From NCBI GenBank assembly GCA_964371055.1, contig CAYJLF010000002.1, positions 363,262 to 427,261 on the forward strand: a stretch of DNA of 64,000 nucleotides, read 5' to 3'. Position numbers and translations under genes: made by a program. Below, in pieces: positions 27,756 to 37,933 of the stretch; position 1 is the stretch's first letter, and each line of letters starts with the position of its first letter. The notes under the pieces are model-generated. The model had not been told where the DNA came from and did no database searches. It saw only the letters and a program-made list of their open reading frames with translations. The DNA is from CAYJLF01 sp964371055. Lineage in GTDB: Bacteria > Eisenbacteria > RBG-16-71-46 > CAIMUX01.

Positions 27756-29201
27756 CTACGACAGCCGCTCGAGCGCCCGATCGATTCGCCGCAGGCAGGT
27801 CTCCCTCCCGAGCAGCTCCATCAACTCGAAGAGCCCGGGTCCCGCGCCGCAGCCGGTGCAGGCGAGCCGCAGCGGGTGGACGAGGTCTCCCAGTTTCTGC
27901 CCTCGCTCCTCGACGAAGCCGCGAGCGGCAGCCTCGAGCGCGTCATGGGCGAACGGCTCGGCCGCGGCCAGGGCGCCGCGCGCCTCGAGAAGCAGCGCCC
28001 GGCTCTCCGGCTTCCACCGCTTCTTGACCGTCGCTTCCTCGTACTCGGTGGGATCCTCGAAGAACCAGGCGGCCTTGTCGAGGACTTCGGAGACGAAGAC
28101 GGCGCGTTCGCGCATCAGTTCGATCACGCCGAGCAGGTACGCATCGGACCGGCCGCCCCAGCCGCGAGCCTCCACCCGGGGACGCAGCTCTTCCAGCAGC
28201 CGTTCGGCCGGCCGGCGCATCAGGTACTGCTGGTTGAACCAGCGCAGCTTCTCCTGGTCGAAGACGGCGCCCGCCTTGTTGACGCGGTCGAGCGAGAATT
28301 CCGCCGCCAGCTCGTCGAGCGAGAAGATCTCCCGCTCATCGCCCGGGTTCCAGCCGAGGAACGCGACGAAGTTGACCAGCGCCTCCGGAAAGAAACCGCG
28401 ATCGCGGTAGTCCTCGACCGCGACATCGCCCTGCCGCTTGCTCAGCTTGGTGCGGTCCGGGTTCAGGATCAGCGGCAGGTGGGCGAAACGCGGCAGCGGA
28501 TAGCCCAGGTAGCGGTAGAGCATGAGGTGCTTCGGGGCGCTCGAGAGCCACTCCTCGCCGCGCAGCGCGTGGGTGATCCTCATGTGATGATCGTCGACGA
28601 CCACCGCGAGATGGTAGGTCGGGAAGCCGTCCGACTTGAGGAGGACCTGGTCATCGACCACATCGCTGCGGAACTCGACCCTCCCGCGCACGAGATCGTC
28701 CAGCACCAGCGTCTCGCCTGACGGCACGAGGAGGCGGACCGTGTGCGGTTCGCCGGACGCGACCCGGCGCGCGACCTCGTCCGGCGGCAGTCCCAGGCAG
28801 GCCCGGTCGTACCGCTCGTCCCTCCCGTCGGCCTGCGCCGCCTTCCGCATCGCATCGAGCCGGGCCGGGGTGCAGAAGCAGCGATAGGCGTTCCCCTGCG
28901 CGAGCAACCGATCGGCCGCTTCGCGATAAAGGGGCAGGCGCTCGGACTGCCGGTAGGGTCCGTAGGGTCCGCCGCGATCGGGCCCCTCGTCCCACTCCAG
29001 CCCGCACCAGCGCAGCGCAGCCATCATCGCCTCCTCGGCGCCGGGAACGTGACGTGTGCGGTCGGTGTCCTCGATGCGGAGGATCCAGGCGCCGCCGTGC
29101 CGACGCACGAGCAGGCAATCGTAGAGCGCGGTGCGCAGTCCACCGACGTGGAGGTAGCCGGTGGGACTTGGGGCGTAGCGAACGCGGACCGGTGCGGACA
29201 T
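27756..29201 (-). CDS. gltX: Glutamyl-tRNA synthetase
   Basis: The ATG at 29199-29201 has GGAG 6 nt upstream on the minus strand. The 481-aa protein has RYAPSPTGYLHVGGLRTALYD (the HVGG form of HIGH), ILRIEDTDRTR, and the KMSKS-type loop TKLSKRQGDVAVEDY near residue 250. A full anticodon-binding region follows (AVFDQEKLRWFNQQYLM). It charges tRNA-Glu. Because a GlnRS is also present, this enzyme is expected to be of the discriminating kind; I cannot verify that from the sequence. The arrangement is divergent from the methyltransferase gene at 29425. Confidence 0.96.
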   Translation of the reverse strand: MSAPVRVRYAPSPTGYLHVGGLRTALYDCLLVRRHGGAWILRIEDTDRTRHVPGAEEAMMAALRWCGLEWDEGPDRGGPYGPYRQSERLPLYREAADRLLAQGNAYRCFCTPARLDAMRKAAQADGRDERYDRACLGLPPDEVARRVASGEPHTVRLLVPSGETLVLDDLVRGRVEFRSDVVDDQVLLKSDGFPTYHLAVVVDDHHMRITHALRGEEWLSSAPKHLMLYRYLGYPLPRFAHLPLILNPDRTKLSKRQGDVAVEDYRDRGFFPEALVNFVAFLGWNPGDEREIFSLDELAAEFSLDRVNKAGAVFDQEKLRWFNQQYLMRRPAERLLEELRPRVEARGWGGRSDAYLLGVIELMRERAVFVSEVLDKAAWFFEDPTEYEEATVKKRWKPESRALLLEARGALAAAEPFAHDALEAAARGFVEERGQKLGDLVHPLRLACTGCGAGPGLFELMELLGRETCLRRIDRALERLS

Positions 29202-29424
29202 TGGATCTCCAAGGATGAGGGCGTGCTCCCGGTGCGAGGCCGCCGGCCGGCCGCCGCCCCCCGGCCGAAGCGCCGGGACGACGATCGGGATGCGGCCGGA
29301 TGATCGAAAGATCCGAGGATATCGGCCGCCCGGGCGGTGGACAAGGGTGTTGCTCGTCGAAGCTCCATCGGGCACGATGCGGTCCCGTCATGTGGAAGGC
29401 GGAGGACCCGAGGGGGAGGTTGCG

Positions 29425-30180
29425 ATGGACAACTGGTACGAGCGGGACGCGTTCTGGGCCGGATTCGCGCCGGCGCTCTTCGGTCCGGATCGCTGGCAAA
29501 AGACGCCCGAAGCGGTCGATCGGCTTCTGCCACGGCTCGACCTCTCACCGGGCTCCTCGATCCTCGACCTTTGTTGCGGCCCTGGGCGTCACGCCCTGGA
29601 ACTGACCCGCCGCGGGTACCGCGTCACCGGCGTCGACCGCACGGTGGCCTACCTCGAGGAGGCCCGGCGTCGCGCCGGGGAGGAGCACCTCGAGGTCGAA
29701 TGGGTGCTCGAGGACATGCGTCGGTTCGCGCGCCCGGGGGCCTTCGACGGCGCGATCAACCTCTTCACGTCGTTCGGTTACTTCGAGGATCAGGCGGACG
29801 ACCTGCAGGTGGCGCGGAATCTCTGCGCATCGTTGAAGCCGGGGGGGCGCCTGGTGATGGACATGATCGGTAAGGAGTGCCTGGCGCGGACCTTCCGTGA
29901 GCGGGACTGGAGCTGGGTCGATCGCGACCGCAACCTTCTCCTGCTGGAAGAACGCAAGCTGCGCCCTGACTGGGGTTGGATCGAATCGACGTGGACTCTG
30001 ATCGGCGAGAACGAACGCCGCAGCGAGACGATCCGGCACCGGCTCTACGCCGGGACCGAGCTGGCGACTCTGCTGCGGACGGCCGGATTCGCCTGGGTCG
30101 ATATCTACGGATCGCTCGATGGCACGCCCTACGATCAGACGGCGACCCGCCTGGTCGTCGTGGCCGGCAAGGCGGCCTGA
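29425..30180 (+). CDS. Class I SAM-dependent methyltransferase
   Basis: The ATG at 29425 has GGGGGAGG 5-6 nt upstream. The 251-aa protein has motif I ILDLCCGPGRHALEL (near residue 49), the acidic motif GVDRTVAYLEEARRR, and NLFTSFGYFEDQADD (post-I/motif IV region), which places it in a large group of small-molecule methyltransferases. The substrate is unknown. It is followed by a terminator-like hairpin and then the U32 gene. No obvious pathway partners are adjacent. Confidence 0.82.
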   Translation: MDNWYERDAFWAGFAPALFGPDRWQKTPEAVDRLLPRLDLSPGSSILDLCCGPGRHALELTRRGYRVTGVDRTVAYLEEARRRAGEEHLEVEWVLEDMRRFARPGAFDGAINLFTSFGYFEDQADDLQVARNLCASLKPGGRLVMDMIGKECLARTFRERDWSWVDRDRNLLLLEERKLRPDWGWIESTWTLIGENERRSETIRHRLYAGTELATLLRTAGFAWVDIYGSLDGTPYDQTATRLVVVAGKAA

Positions 30181-30235
30181 GCGGGAGGCGCTGGATCGGG
30201 GCCGCCCCGGGGCGATCGCAGGAGACCTGCCGACG

Positions 30236-30258
30236 GCTCGGAAGAGAGGCTTCCGAGC
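30236..30258 (+). terminator. Hairpin between methyltransferase and U32 genes
   Basis: A perfect 9-bp stem GCTCGGAAG (30236-30244)/CTTCCGAGC (30250-30258) with loop AGAGG is followed by a T-rich stretch (GGTTTCGGCTTCTCTGTT). It lies 56 nt after the methyltransferase stop and 33 nt before the U32 start, so it could also be an attenuator. Confidence 0.5.
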
Positions 30259-30290
30259 ACGGTTTCGGCTTCTCTGTTACTCTCGGTCCC

Positions 30291-33200
30291 ATGTTCACCA
30301 CCAAACCTGAAGTGCTCGCCCCGGCCGGAAGCGCCGAGGCCCTCTCCGCCGCCCTCGGCGCCGGGGCCGACGCGGTCTACTTCGGCCTGACCGACTTCAA
30401 CGCCCGAATCCGCGCCCGCAACTTCGAGTTAGGGGATCTCCCCGACGTCCTGCTCGACCTGCGTCGCTGGGGGGTGCGGAGCTACATCGTCTTCAACACC
30501 CTCGTCTTCACCGAGGAGATGGGTGGGGCGCGCGACGCCCTCGAGGCGATCGCCGAGGCCGGTCCGGACGGGCTGATCGTGCAGGACCTGGGGGTCCTGT
30601 CGCTGGTGCGCCAGGTGGCGCCCGGAATCGACATCCATGCCTCGACGCAGATGACGATCGCCAGTCCTGACGGTGTGCGTCTGGCCGCCCGACTGGGAGC
30701 GAAGCGGGTGATCCTCGCCCGGGAGCTCTCGATCAGGGAAATCGCGCGGATCCGCTCGGAGGTCGACACCGAACTGGAGGTGTTCGTCCACGGGGCGCTC
30801 TGCGTCAGCTACTCGGGGCAGTGCCTCTCGTCGGAAGCCTGGGGCGGGCGCAGCGCGAACCGCGGCCAGTGTGCGCAGGCCTGCCGGCTGCCCTACGACC
30901 TGATCGTCGACGGGCGGCCGCGAAACCTGGAGAACCGCGCCTACCTCCTTTCGCCGCACGACCTCGAGGGGTACCGCCGCATTCCGGAGTTGATGGCCCT
31001 CGGAATCTCCGCCTTCAAGATCGAGGGGCGGATGAAGAGCCCCGAGTATGTCGCCGCCTCGACCGCGCTTTACCGCGCCGCCGTCGACCAGGCTTGGGAG
31101 GAATCGAGGCGCGCGGCGGCAGCGGCCGGGGCCGCGTCGACGGATACCGCGGGGGCCAATGCCGCGCCGGCGTCGAAGAGATCCGAGCTGGACCTCCTGG
31201 CGCGTGAGGCGCAGCAGATCTTCTCGCGTGGCGTTGGTGAGGGATCCCTCGGGGGGGTCAACCACCAGACCCTCGTCGATGGGACGACGCGGGCCCACCG
31301 CGGACTCCAGGTCGGCGTCGTCCTGCGGGTCGATGCGCCGGCGCGCGGCCCGGCCGGAGGGGTCATCATCGAGACCACGGCGCGCGCGCGCGGAGAGCGG
31401 CCGATCCCGCTGAAGCCGGGGGACGGGCTCCTCTTCGCATCCTCGCCGCGCGAGGAGGACGAGGTCGGCGGCCGCATCCTCTCGATCGATCCCGTGGGCG
31501 ACCCGCGCCACCTGTTCATCCGCTTTCCCCGCGCATCCACCCCCGACCTGGAGCGGATCAGGACCGGCGCGCCGGTCTACCGCACCAATGATCCGGTGCT
31601 GCAGGCGCGCCTCAAGGAAGACCTCGCTCACCCGGAGCGGAAGCGCTTCGTTCCCCTCCGGGTCCGGGCCGAGGCGTCGGCCGGGGAGCCGCTTCGACTC
31701 ACGCTGAGCGATCCCGATGGGAACACGGTCGAGGTGGTGTCGACCTCGACCTGCGAACCGGCGCGGCTGCACGGCCTCGACGCGGAATCGCTGCGCGCCC
31801 AGATTGAGCGGACCGGACAGACCCGCTACCGCCTGGCGTCGATCGAGACCAGCATCGAGGGGAAGCTCTTCCTGCCGGTTTCGGAGCTGAACCGGATGCG
31901 CCGCGAGGCGGTGGAGCGGCTCGAGGATCTGCGCGGTCGTCGCCGCGACGACGAGGCGGGGGGGGAAATCCTGGACCTCGCGGTCCCGGCCGCCCCGACG
32001 ACGGAGGAACCCCCGGAGCTCTCTCCGGTCTCCTGGGCGATCGCGCGTGTCGGCGAGGACATCACCGGCGATGCCGGCGGCGGCCGGGCGACTTCGGTCG
32101 AGGGCGAGGCGCGGCACCGGGACGAGGCGGCCGACCCGTTCGCGGAGGCATGCGTCATCCTCTGTCGCGACCGGGAACAGGTGCGTGGCGCGGTCGAGGC
32201 GGGGGCGCGACGAATCGCGCTCGACTTCCTGGACCTGGTGGGGCTGAAGGAGGCGGCGGCTGAACTCAGGGCCGCCGGGATCCGCGTGACGCTGGCGTTG
32301 CCTCGGATCCAGAAGCCGGGAGAAGAGCGGATCGAGTCGTTCTTCCTCGGCCTCGAGCCGGACGAGATCCTGGTGCGCAATCTTGGCGGCGTGGAACGGT
32401 TGCGAAATCTGCGCGAACGCGGTGATCCGAGCCCTTTTCCGCTGCTGGTGGGGGACGTTTCGTTGAACGCGGTCAACCCCGGCTCGTTCGATGCGTTGCT
32501 GGAGCTGGGGCTCGCGCGCGTCACTCCGGGGCTCGATCTGAATGCCGAACAGCTCGAAGGCCTGGTGGATCGCCTGTCGGCGGAGCGGATCGAGGTGCCG
32601 ATCTACCATCACCTGCCGGTCTTTCACACCGAGCATTGTGTCTTCGCCGCGTTTCTGAGCGACGGTGCCGATTTCCGGTCCTGCGGGCGCCCGTGCGATC
32701 GTCATAGGATCGAGTTGCGCGACCGCACGGGGCAGGCTCACCCGGTCGTGGCTGACGTCGGCTGCCGCAATACCGTCTTCGGCGCCCGGCCGCAGAGCTC
32801 TCTCGCCGTCCTGGCCCACCTGCGCCAGACAGGGGTCCGGCACTTCCGGATCGAGCTGATGTCCGAAGATGCCTCGGCTGCGTCCCGGCTGATCGAACTC
32901 CATCGATCCGTCTGGATGGGGGCCCTGGATCGGCGCGACGCCGAGGCGGAGCTACGCGCCGAGTCGTCGTACGGAGTGGCGACCGCGGCTCTTGAGCCTC
33001 CGCGTGTGATGGCCGGCAAGGCGGTCGGGGCGCGACTCAAGCCGCCGGGGCGTGGCGTTCGACCCGGAGATCGGACGCACGCGGAGCGAAGAGTTGCGGA
33101 TGACGGCGCGGGGCGCCGCCGGCGGAAGCCCGGCGGCCGTTCCGGGGTGCCTCGACCACCGGCGGCTGAGAAGAAGGCCCGGGCCGCGAGACGAGATTTC

Positions 33201-34275
33201 CCGACGGGAACCTCCGACCAGGAGAGGCCCCTGTCCGGTCCGGCGCCGCGCCGCCGCGGCGAGTCGGCCGAGCGGCAGGATCGTCCTGATCGAGGCGGCC
33301 GGCGTCCGCCCAGCCGTCGGCCCGAACTGGGGGACACCACACCGCGGGTGCGGGAACGATTCGCGGATGACGAGCGGCGGCCGCGCCCTCCGGGGAGACC
33401 GGCCGAGCGGGGCGATGGGCCGCGTCGAGTGCGGGAACGATTCGCGGATGACGAGCGGCGGCCGCGCCCTCCGGGGAGACCGGNNNNNNNNNNNNNNNNN
33501 NNNNNNNNNNNNNNNNNNNNNNNNNNNNNNNNNNNNNNNNNNNNNNNNNNNNNNNNNNNNNNNNNNNNNNNNNNNNNNNNNNNCCGAGCGGGGCGATGGG
33601 CCGCGTCGGGGGGATCGCGATGATCGACATCCTCCGCGGCGTGCCCCGGCCTCCACGCGTCCGGGCCGGCCGGCTTCGACTTCCCGTTCTGACGACCGAG
33701 GGGGTCGCGGGCGCGACGATGGATCGCCGCGCGGCGCCGGGTCGTTCACCGGCCGGAGCGGTCAGCGACCGCCCGGGCGTCCCGTAGAGCAAAGCTTTGA
33801 TCGCCCGACTCGGCGTCCGCCGGGCGGAACGTCCGGTCGCCCGACTCGGCGTCCGCCGGAGGGAACGTCGGGTCGCCCGACTCGGCGTCCGCCGGAGGGA
33901 ACGTCGGGTCGCCCGACTCGACGTCCGCCGGACCAAGCGGCGGATCGGTCGCCTCGACCCCCATCGGATCGGAGGTCTGACCGGCCAGAGAGGAGACCTA
34001 CTCCTGCCGGCGCCGATCGATCGGGCCGGCGCCCCGCTCCGCGGGAGCCCGATCGCCCGCCGCGGCGGCCACCGGGTCGGGGGACCGAACAGCCGTCAGG
34101 ACGGCCGCCGGCTCGGAATCAGGAACGGCCGCCGAGGCGACCGCCCGGCCGGGGCCAGGATCGATCCCTGGGCGGATCTACCGATCGATCGGGCACCCGC
34201 CCGCCGCAGCGCCCAGGTGGGGGGCCCAGTGGGCGACCGCCGCGTCGCAGCGGTCCGAGGACCCGCGGCCGGTAG
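30291..34275 (+). CDS. U32-family peptidase/RlhA-like protein with long Arg/Pro-rich repetitive tail (interrupted by an assembly gap)
   Basis: The ATG at 30291 opens a U32 protein: PEVLAPAGSAEALSAALGAGADAVYFG, VFVHGALCVSYSGQCLSS and NRGQCAQACRLPYDL with the conserved cysteine set, then FKIEGRMKSPEYVA. A second half (residues ~620-930) has CVILCRDREQV, YHHLPVFHTEHC and FRSCGRPCDRHRIEL, as in full-length RlhA-type proteins, which hydroxylate 23S rRNA C2501 in E. coli. From residue ~920 the protein becomes a basic, disordered Arg/Pro/Gly-rich tail. The tail contains 27-residue repeats, runs into 100 N (33484-33583), and continues to the stop at 34273-34275 in a different nominal frame. The frame change comes only from the arbitrary gap length: the flanks join seamlessly inside the repeat if the true gap is a multiple of 81 nt. 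Confidence 0.8.
33348..33611 (+). repeat. 81-bp tandem repeat coding a 27-residue Arg-rich unit
   Basis: The unit beginning GTGCGGGAACGATTCGCGGA starts at 33348 and again at 33429, 81 nt apart, with near-perfect identity. The sequence resumes after the N gap at the matching phase of the unit, so further copies are probably collapsed in the gap. It encodes VRERFADDERRPRPPGRP plus AERGDGPRR. Confidence 0.85.
33484..33583. other. Assembly gap (100 N)
   Basis: Exactly 100 N placeholder bases inside a tandem-repeat region. The real length is unknown and the downstream reading frame is not reliable relative to the upstream one. Confidence 0.98.
33801..33944 (+). repeat. 36-bp tandem repeat coding RPTRRPPEGTSG
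   Basis: TCGCCCGACTCGGCGTCCGC recurs at 33801, 33837, 33873 and 33909, an exact period of 36 bp. In the frame that ends at 34275 it encodes 12-residue units RPTRRPPEGTSG with small variations. It belongs to the basic tail of the U32-type protein. Confidence 0.85.
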
Positions 34276-34303
34276 CAAGGATGTCTTCGGGAGAAGTCGT
34301 GGA

Positions 34304-34720
34304 TCAGGCGGCCGCCTCGGGGTGGCCGGGGGCGTGTTCGGGGAAGAGGCGTCTGATCTCGGCCTGCACCTTGTCCTCCTGAACCGGCTTCAGGAGATAT
34401 CCCTGGGCCCCGCGACGGATGGCCTCGGCCACCGTCTTGCGATCGCCGTCGGCGGTCACCATGACGATGCGCGTCCGGGACGCATCGCCTCTCTCTTCTT
34501 CCAGGTGTCGGAGCCGTTGCAGGAACTCGAGTCCGTCCATGGATGGCATCGAGACGTCCAGCAGGACGAGGTCGAAGGGGGCTTCGGAACGGAGAGCGGT
34601 CTGGATCCGTGCGAGTGCCGTCAAAGGATCCGTGTGGGTCATGACCTCGCCGAAAGGGCGTGCCGCCTTCGCCAGGAGGTAGAGGTTCATCTGCACGTCA
34701 TCGATGATCATGATCCTCAT
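34304..34720 (-). CDS. Single-domain response regulator (CheY-like)
   Basis: I start at the second ATG (34718-34720) because GGAGG lies 6 nt upstream; the first ATG at 34726 is adjacent to it. The 138-aa receiver has the acidic pair in IMIIDDVQ, phospho-acceptor D55 in LLDVSMPSMDG, T89 in VMVTADG and K111 in YLLKPVQ, so all catalytic residues are present. There is no output domain. It lies 71 nt after the hybrid kinase gene on the same strand and is the obvious final receiver for the kinase's HPt domain. Confidence 0.9.
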   Translation of the reverse strand: MRIMIIDDVQMNLYLLAKAARPFGEVMTHTDPLTALARIQTALRSEAPFDLVLLDVSMPSMDGLEFLQRLRHLEEERGDASRTRIVMVTADGDRKTVAEAIRRGAQGYLLKPVQEDKVQAEIRRLFPEHAPGHPEAAA

Positions 34721-34791
34721 CAACATCCTCCGATTGCGATCCCCGCGCGCGAGGACCCCCTCATGGGTTGCCCGGCTGCCGGCCGAACCCT

Positions 34792-37700
34792 TCAGGCGGC
34801 CGCTTGCCGTGGTTGCCGCCGCAGCCTTTCGATCACGGCGTGAAGCAGCGGCCCGAGACGATCCAGGTGACGTCGCGCTTCCTCCGTTCTTCCCGCCCGC
34901 CCCGCGGACTCGATGGCCTGGCAGATGCCGGTCAACTCCCCCAGGTCCAGCAGGGCCACCATTCCTTTGAGCGCGTGCGCCTCGGACCGCATACGGTCCG
35001 GATCGTCTGCGGCGGCGGCCCGCACCAGTTCATCGGCACGTTCGGGTGCTTCCATGAGGAAGAGGCGAACCAGTTCCGGGTCCGGAACTTGCCCGTTGGC
35101 CGCCTCTTCCGCCGAGAATGGGGCCTCCGGGAGAGCCAGGAACCGCTCCAACAGCGCGTGGAGCGCGGCCGGCTCGACCGGCTTGCCGAGAAACGCGTCG
35201 AAAGCTCCCTCGTCGCGAAGCTCCTCGAAGTGCTCGGGCGTCAGGGCAGAGAGGGCCACGATCGGCGGGCGAGGTCGACCGCGATCGCCGAGCGCCCGGA
35301 TTTCTCTCGCCGCGTCGGGTCCATCCTTCCCCGGCATGAGGCAGTCCATCAGGACGAGATCGAAGGATGCCTCCGTCGCTTTGCGGACCGCATCGTTTCC
35401 GTCCACCGCAGTTTCGACCTGGCACCCGAAGCGGGCGAGCATCAGACCGGCCACCCGCCGGTTCAGGGCGTTGTCGTCCGCCACCAGGATTCGCGGCACG
35501 CGGGCGCCCCAAGGAGAGGATGCCGGATCGGGGCGTGGCTCGCCGGGAGGCACCGACGCGTCCGGGATCGCCGGGTTCGTCGAGACATCTGGATCCGGGG
35601 CCAATCGCGCCGTCCTGGCCTCGATCTCCCGCAGGATGGCGCGCAGTCGTTCTCTTCGGATCGGGGCGGAGAGTGGAAGGACGCCCGCGCCGGGCGTTGC
35701 GGCCGTCGTGACCGGATCGAGGCCCGGCGGCGAGGCCACGAGCACCGTGACCCCAGGCGCGATCGCGCCCGGCCGGCAGAGCCGGCGCACGAGTTCTGCC
35801 TCCTCCCCGCTCGGTCCCTGTTGCCAGAGCACCACCGGCGCCGGGGGAGCATGACCCGGATCGGACCACGGAGCGAGCCTTCCGTCCGGCCGATACGCCG
35901 CTACGACCACGGCCCCGGCATCCTCGGCGATCTCCTGGAGCATGCGGCGGGCGGCGCCGGTGCGGGCGGCCACGGCGAGGCGGGGAAGCGACGAGATACC
36001 ATCCGCCTCCGGCGCGGGCGGCCGGGGGCGCTCCTCCTTCTGCCCGGCCAGATCGATCCGGACGCGGAATCGCGATCCACGACGAGGCCGACTCCAGGCG
36101 TGCACCGATCCCTCCATCATCGTGACCAGCTCCCGGCAGATCGGCAGCCCCAGGCCGACGCCTCCCGTCCGTCGGGCGACCTCGGGATCACCGCGATCGA
36201 AGCGATCGAAGATGGAGGAGAGCCTGTTCCGTGCGATGCCGATCCCGGTGTCACGCACGCTGAACTCGAGGCGGACAACCTGAGCGCACTCGGCCGGCGA
36301 TTCGTCGAGGGCCCGAACCTCCAGGGTCACGCGCCCTCGTTCGGTGTACCTGATCGCGTTTCCGACCAGGTTGCTGAGAATCTGCCGTAATCGGCCGGCG
36401 TCTCCGATGAGCGCGTCGGGAGTTCCGCGGTGGACGCGCGCGATCAACTCCAGTCCACCCTCTGCGGCCTGGAAGGCATGGAGCGCGGCGATCTCCTCGA
36501 TCACCTCGCGCAGGCGGAACGGAGCCGGTTGCAGTTCCAGCCGGCCGGCCTCGATGCGGGAGAGGTCGAGCAGATCGTTCAGGAGGTGGAGGAGATGCTG
36601 CGCTGATCCGAGGATCTCCTCGACCATCTCCCGTTCCATCGGTGGAAGGTTGCGATCGAGCAGAATGTTCGCAAGACCGATCACACCATTCATCGGCGTG
36701 CGCAACTCGTGGCTCATGTTGGTCAGAAAGTCGCTCTTGGCCTGCGTCGCGCGAAGCGCCTGATCGCGAGCCTGCTCCACCTGCGTCTGGGCCGCCTCCA
36801 GGGAGGCGAGCATCCGGTTGACGCGGGTCGCGACCAGCGTCAGCTCGTCGTGCCCCTCCACCACGACGCGTCCGGTCGCGGCGCGCCCGCGGCCGATCCG
36901 CTGGAGATCGGCCTGGAGGCGGAAGAGGCGGGTCAGGAGGATGCGCCGCAGGAAGAAGAGCGTGGTAAGCCCCGCGACTACGGTCACGGCGATGAGAGAA
37001 ATCAGAAAATAGCGGCGGGTGAAGGCCGCCTGACGGTGGACGACCCGTTCCCGCGAAAGTCGGAGCGCCAGGATCGGTTCGCCGCCGGCGTCATCCAGGC
37101 GAACGAAGACGGAGAGAGTGTCGGAGTCGGAGGCTCGCAGGGCCAAGCCGGCGTCTCCCTCCGCCACGGTTCGCGCCTCCGGATCGAGGCCGAGCCGGTC
37201 CGCTGCGGACCAGGGAGCGATCGCCGGCGCGAGCCTTGTCATCTGGGTGAGGCGATCGACCAGGCGGGGCCCCACCTCCCGGCCGAAGACCATGAAGCCC
37301 TGCGCGGGGCCGGGCGAGCCTGTGGGACGTACGGCGTAGGCTGACGTCAGCCCGATGAGCCGTGGAAAGCGGACGAGCCCGTCGACCGCCTGCCCGGTGA
37401 TGTCGGCGGCGGAGAGGAGGGCGGGGAGGGGAAAGCGCGTCCCCACCTCGAGCGGCGGGGGGATCGACGCACCCGTCTCGGGATCGCGGGCGACGGCGAA
37501 GACGACCCCCTGCCCGCGATCGAGGATGAGCAGGAAGTCGACGCCGGGAGGGAGCGGCTGCCCTTCGGGGAAGTTCGATGCCAGGTAACGGGGATTCCGC
37601 GTGGCGAGATACTCGATGGTCTCATCCCAGCATCCGTAGTCGTAGGCGAGGGCTCGCAGTTGTGCGGCCAGTTGATCCATCGCGGACCGCGCTGCATCCG

Positions 37701-37836
37701 CCCCCTGCTGTCCCGCCTCCTCTTCGGCCCGCCGCACGCTCTGATCGAGCAGGAGATGCGAGCCGAGGAACTCGACGGAGCTGAGACCCAGGGAGGTCAG
37801 ACCGACGAGCAGGGCGATCTTGATCTTCAGGGACAT
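34792..37836 (-). CDS. CHASE4 hybrid sensor histidine kinase with receiver and HPt domains
   Basis: The 1014-aa protein starts with a transmembrane helix (residues 7-28) and a periplasmic CHASE4-type sensor (DYGCWDETIEYL near residue 66). A second helix (~276-298) and a HAMP segment follow. The kinase core has H376 in NMSHELRTPMNGVIG, the N box around N493 (LVGNAIRYT), DTGIGI at 529-534 and GGVGLGLPI at 558-566. Residues ~615-735 are a degenerate receiver. A complete receiver follows (ILVADDN, D831 in LVLMDCLMPGKDG, K885), then an HPt domain with H954 in SEAHALKGMVALL. The protein can therefore run a full His-Asp-His relay, presumably to the response regulator downstream. CHASE4 ligands are mostly unknown. 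Confidence 0.93.
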   Translation of the reverse strand: MSLKIKIALLVGLTSLGLSSVEFLGSHLLLDQSVRRAEEEAGQQGADAARSAMDQLAAQLRALAYDYGCWDETIEYLATRNPRYLASNFPEGQPLPPGVDFLLILDRGQGVVFAVARDPETGASIPPPLEVGTRFPLPALLSAADITGQAVDGLVRFPRLIGLTSAYAVRPTGSPGPAQGFMVFGREVGPRLVDRLTQMTRLAPAIAPWSAADRLGLDPEARTVAEGDAGLALRASDSDTLSVFVRLDDAGGEPILALRLSRERVVHRQAAFTRRYFLISLIAVTVVAGLTTLFFLRRILLTRLFRLQADLQRIGRGRAATGRVVVEGHDELTLVATRVNRMLASLEAAQTQVEQARDQALRATQAKSDFLTNMSHELRTPMNGVIGLANILLDRNLPPMEREMVEEILGSAQHLLHLLNDLLDLSRIEAGRLELQPAPFRLREVIEEIAALHAFQAAEGGLELIARVHRGTPDALIGDAGRLRQILSNLVGNAIRYTERGRVTLEVRALDESPAECAQVVRLEFSVRDTGIGIARNRLSSIFDRFDRGDPEVARRTGGVGLGLPICRELVTMMEGSVHAWSRPRRGSRFRVRIDLAGQKEERPRPPAPEADGISSLPRLAVAARTGAARRMLQEIAEDAGAVVVAAYRPDGRLAPWSDPGHAPPAPVVLWQQGPSGEEAELVRRLCRPGAIAPGVTVLVASPPGLDPVTTAATPGAGVLPLSAPIRRERLRAILREIEARTARLAPDPDVSTNPAIPDASVPPGEPRPDPASSPWGARVPRILVADDNALNRRVAGLMLARFGCQVETAVDGNDAVRKATEASFDLVLMDCLMPGKDGPDAAREIRALGDRGRPRPPIVALSALTPEHFEELRDEGAFDAFLGKPVEPAALHALLERFLALPEAPFSAEEAANGQVPDPELVRLFLMEAPERADELVRAAAADDPDRMRSEAHALKGMVALLDLGELTGICQAIESAGRAGRTEEARRHLDRLGPLLHAVIERLRRQPRQAAA

Positions 37837-37933
37837 GCCGCTCCACCCCCCCCGGGGCCGGACTGGCCCGTCAGGGATAGATCGGCGGCCGGATGGCGGT
37901 TGCTGAGCGGGAGCGGTGTCCGGCCGAGACTCC

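Noticed and set aside
33801..33944. CRISPR array, because of four regularly spaced 36-bp units
   Set aside because: The units are directly adjacent with no variable spacers, are coding in the U32 tail frame, and no cas genes are seen.
33484..34275. Frameshift or pseudogene in the U32 gene
   Set aside because: The change of frame occurs only at the 100-N placeholder; flanks join in phase with the 81-bp repeat.
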